In this document: positions 61,503 to 64,000 of the stretch, one piece after another | How the letters are laid out: the number at the start of each line of letters is the position of its first letter | Position numbering within the stretch: the first letter of the stretch is position 1 | DNA from: Flavobacterium salmonis | GTDB lineage: Bacteria; Bacteroidota; Bacteroidia; Flavobacteriales; Flavobacteriaceae | Assembly (NCBI RefSeq): GCF_903819435.1 | Contig: NZ_CAIJDP010000068.1 | Span: 62,001 to 126,000 of the forward strand | Length of the DNA stretch: 64,000 bases | Reading direction: 5' to 3' | Made by a program: the position numbers and the translations under genes | Notes under the pieces: model-generated | Told to the model about the DNA's origin: nothing | Databases searched by the model: none | What the model saw: only the letters and a program-made list of their open reading frames with translations

Positions 61503-64000
61503 ATGAAATTAATTAAACAGATTAAACTTTTCTATAAAGAAGGGAATTCAGACAAAGTATACGAAATAGATTTATGCGCTATTGACGCAGATAATTATGT
61601 TGTAAATTTTAGATACGGAAGAAGAGGATCGGTTTTAAAAGAAGGGACCAAAACTTCTGAATATGTTTCGGCTGAAAAAGCGCAAATCATCTTTGATAAA
61701 CTTGAAAATGAAAAGAAAGTTAAAGGATATGCATCAGAAATAGAAACACTTATTGATCTTCCTTCATTAGAAAGTGTTCAACCCGATTCTGTAAACGGTG
61801 TAATTTTGCAGCGTTTAGAAGATGCCGTGACAGGCAGACAAACTTTTAATACCGAATGGAAAACCAGCCGCGTCATCTGGAAAGCAGGTTTACTAAACAT
61901 TCAGGAAGCCATTCCGTACATCATTAAGTTAGCTTCAAAAGGAGACGAATTACAAACTTATTCTGCAATCTGGGCTTTAATAAAACTAAAATCTGCTACA
62001 GCAGAAGAAGTTTTTAAATCATACGCTTTACAGGCAAAACAAAAAGAATACATTAGAAATCTGGCTCATGAAGGATTATTAGAAATCTTAAAAGAGACCG
62101 AATTACAAAAACATATTGCATCAATTCTGGAGACCATACCTCAGGAAGCAAGATATTACATTGACAAAAAAGATTATGATTCGTTAGTCATTTTTCTAAA
62201 AGAAGAATTAGAAAACAATGCTATTAAATATCTGACCGCTTTATATCTGGTTGCAAAATTTGATATCAAATTACACGAAATTGTCGTTTTTTTACTGGAA
62301 GCCGTTCCCTTCAGGCCTCCTTATTTCAAACATGTCAGAGCTATTTATAAACTGGCAAATTTGAGAAACGATGCTGATGCAATGGCTGTTCTTGCCTATC
62401 GTTTTGAAAATGAATCTCCAATGTTCAACAGAACTGTTCCATTAGAAAGCGAATACGACAATTCTCAGTTTATTGTCACTATAAACGAAAGAGTTAACAT
62501 TGGAAAAGAACTTAGAGGAAAAGACAGTAAAATTGCATTCTCTAATTTTACCAAACTCTATTTTCAAAAAAATAGTCTTCGATTTCTGAAAGAACTGAAT
62601 TCTGAAATGGAGGCCAAAAAATACCTAAAATTTGCGGTATCTATTTTATTAAAATATACCGAAGATAATTATACCAAGGCTGAGAAACGTCCCTATGATA
62701 CTTATGGACAATACAATTACACAGACAAAAAATATTATTTTACAGTAATAGACTACCCTGAATGTTCTGATTTATTATTGCTCTCAACCATTTTATTTGG
62801 TAATGACAAAAACCGAATTTTGACTTCAAAAATGAAATTCATTTTAGGTCAGGAAATTTTCTCAAGTTCAAATTATTATTTCAATCCCAGCCAGGTAACC
62901 AAAGTTCAGGATAAAACAGCTGGGAGAAAAAACAATTCAGATACTGCAACGGGTCAAAGTTCAACCTCTGTGCTGGATGCTGCCAAAAAAGTATTCTCCA
63001 CTTTTTTTGGTAAAAAAGAAACAGAAAAAAAACCTCAGAGTCTTATCGTTCAGGAAGAAGAAAAAATTGTTGTAGATAATACCTTATCAAATCGTTTAGA
63101 ATTATTTCCAGAACATTGGGACGCTTTTCCCCAAGCTTATATTCAGCTTTTGATGGAGGCTCAAATGAATGTAATCCATGAATTTGCTTATCGAAATCTA
63201 AAAGCAAGAAATGATTTTAATACATTCCTTAATCGTTTTGACGAGGCAAACATTTTAAATTTACTAAATAGTGATTTCAATATCCCAAACAATTTAGGGT
63301 TTGAAACAATACTGCTAAAAAATGCAACACTTTCTTCTCAGGTTAGTTTTATTACGGATGTACTGAACTCCAAAACTGAATCTGCACGAAATTGGTCAAA
63401 AAACCACATTGCATCAAACACAGCATTATTTCTTAATGATATTGAAAGTGTTGTAAAACTGATCTTTAATGACGTTCCTGATTTAAAAAACTGGATCACA
63501 AATACTTTGGAAAGCTTTGCATTTACTGAAGATAAAGCTAAAGTAATTACAGGAAAAATCATTCTCGAACTTCTTTCATTTGAAGAATCTGAAGCAAATA
63601 ATACTTTAGCCATTTTAGCTATAGACCGACTAAAAAAGATTGCTTCATCGCAGCTGGAGCAATTAAGCTGGGATATTATTGCACGCTTAATTTCTTCCGA
63701 TTTAAAAACAAACAACCTTCTCGCCAGCAGTGTTTTAATTTTAAAATCTAAAAAAGTAGCATCAAAAGAAATTCCGTTCTCACTAATCGCCTTGTTTTTG
63801 CAAGATGAAAGTTTTGAGATTAGAAAAAATGGTATTCAGCTATTAAATAACTATCAGGAAGATTATTTACTGACCAATCGTGAATCTTTATTAGATTTAT
63901 TAAACACTGAATATCAGGATGTCCTGGAATCTGTTATCGAACGCATCAAACAATTGGGCAAATCAAATGCTGACCTTTTTCCAATTGCGCTTCGCAACAC
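61503..64000 (+). CDS. WGR-domain protein with helical repeats, probable retron effector (3' end beyond window)
   Basis: An ATG at 61503 opens a frame that stays free of stops to the window end (at least 832 residues). The first 80 residues form a WGR domain (KLFYKEGNSDKVYEIDLC, YVVNFRYGRRGSVLKEGTKT), with Tyr in place of the usual Trp. The body is long and alpha-helical with HEAT-like units (IQEAIPYIIKLASKGDELQT, FALQDESFEIRKNG-type ends at 63800). A linker with low-complexity residues lies near 62940-63060. From memory, retrons of the WGR/HEAT/SWIM class (type XIII) carry such an effector. No SWIM zinc motif (CxC..CxH) is seen in the visible part, so class is inferred. Function: likely the abortive-infection effector held by the RT/msDNA complex. 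Confidence 0.85.
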   Translation, partial: MKLIKQIKLFYKEGNSDKVYEIDLCAIDADNYVVNFRYGRRGSVLKEGTKTSEYVSAEKAQIIFDKLENEKKVKGYASEIETLIDLPSLESVQPDSVNGVILQRLEDAVTGRQTFNTEWKTSRVIWKAGLLNIQEAIPYIIKLASKGDELQTYSAIWALIKLKSATAEEVFKSYALQAKQKEYIRNLAHEGLLEILKETELQKHIASILETIPQEARYYIDKKDYDSLVIFLKEELENNAIKYLTALYLVAKFDIKLHEIVVFLLEAVPFRPPYFKHVRAIYKLANLRNDADAMAVLAYRFENESPMFNRTVPLESEYDNSQFIVTINERVNIGKELRGKDSKIAFSNFTKLYFQKNSLRFLKELNSEMEAKKYLKFAVSILLKYTEDNYTKAEKRPYDTYGQYNYTDKKYYFTVIDYPECSDLLLLSTILFGNDKNRILTSKMKFILGQEIFSSSNYYFNPSQVTKVQDKTAGRKNNSDTATGQSSTSVLDAAKKVFSTFFGKKETEKKPQSLIVQEEEKIVVDNTLSNRLELFPEHWDAFPQAYIQLLMEAQMNVIHEFAYRNLKARNDFNTFLNRFDEANILNLLNSDFNIPNNLGFETILLKNATLSSQVSFITDVLNSKTESARNWSKNHIASNTALFLNDIESVVKLIFNDVPDLKNWITNTLESFAFTEDKAKVITGKIILELLSFEESEANNTLAILAIDRLKKIASSQLEQLSWDIIARLISSDLKTNNLLASSVLILKSKKVASKEIPFSLIALFLQDESFEIRKNGIQLLNNYQEDYLLTNRESLLDLLNTEYQDVLESVIERIKQLGKSNADLFPIALRN

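Noticed and set aside
1..64000. CRISPR arrays, tRNA genes and insertion sequences
   Set aside because: No regularly spaced repeats, no cloverleaf-type sequence and no transposase frame were found on either strand.

Overview
The window reads as chromosome of a Flavobacterium-like member of the Bacteroidota. Evidence: AT-rich intergenic DNA, promoter boxes of the TAnnTTTG type, start codons without a purine-rich Shine-Dalgarno, several proteins ending in type IX secretion (T9SS/Por) type A sorting tails, a SusC-type outer-membrane barrel, carboxypeptidase-regulatory-like domains, DUF3857/DUF4268/DUF3810 families, and an alpha-oxoamine synthase of the sphingolipid type. No rRNA, tRNA, CRISPR array or insertion sequence was seen.

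Region by region. 1-3.1 kb: two tandem secreted endonuclease I genes (the first cut by the window edge) with FN3, lamin-tail and T9SS domains. 3.2-6.9 kb: purL. 7-8.6 kb: a small secreted protein of unknown function and an XRE-type regulator framed by two copies of a degenerate repeat. 8.6-16.4 kb: a polymorphic-toxin style locus on the minus strand: a short T9SS-tail protein, a 2176-residue SpvB/RHS protein ending in a zinc-metalloprotease-like domain (HEFGH), and a candidate immunity gene. 16.6-29.8 kb: housekeeping and small genes (lipoproteins, an SPT-like enzyme, NYN-LOTUS protein, FMN glutamate synthase-like protein, YhcH family, rdgB, DEAD-box helicase, pepD, DUF3810) and a broken lipoprotein paralogue.

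29.9-38.5 kb: the most unusual locus. A SusC-like barrel with no visible plug domain is followed after 4 bases by a 1505-residue alpha-2-macroglobulin-like protein that carries a complete-looking TonB-receptor plug domain and a thioester-type CFEQ motif. An ECF sigma factor and a membrane protein are divergent from it. 38.6-54.9 kb: PlsC-type acyltransferase, Nudix hydrolase, a TPR/MORN protein with two DUF3857 proteins (one transglutaminase-like, one that has lost the triad), nitronate monooxygenase, a T9SS subtilisin, mnmA, and an exported protein with the phosphohistidine-then-ATP-grasp order of glucan water dikinases. 55-59.5 kb: separate TPR and MORN genes that mirror the fused gene at 40.9 kb, a paralogue of the 7 kb secreted protein, and a long-chain acyl-CoA synthetase.

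59.7-64 kb: a retron. A structured ncRNA (a1/a2 pairing, two msr hairpins, a 24-bp perfect msd hairpin) precedes a reverse transcriptase with the retron motifs NAxxH, YADD and VTG, followed by a WGR-domain protein with a long helical body that runs off the window end. This matches the WGR/HEAT/SWIM effector class of retrons as far as it can be read.
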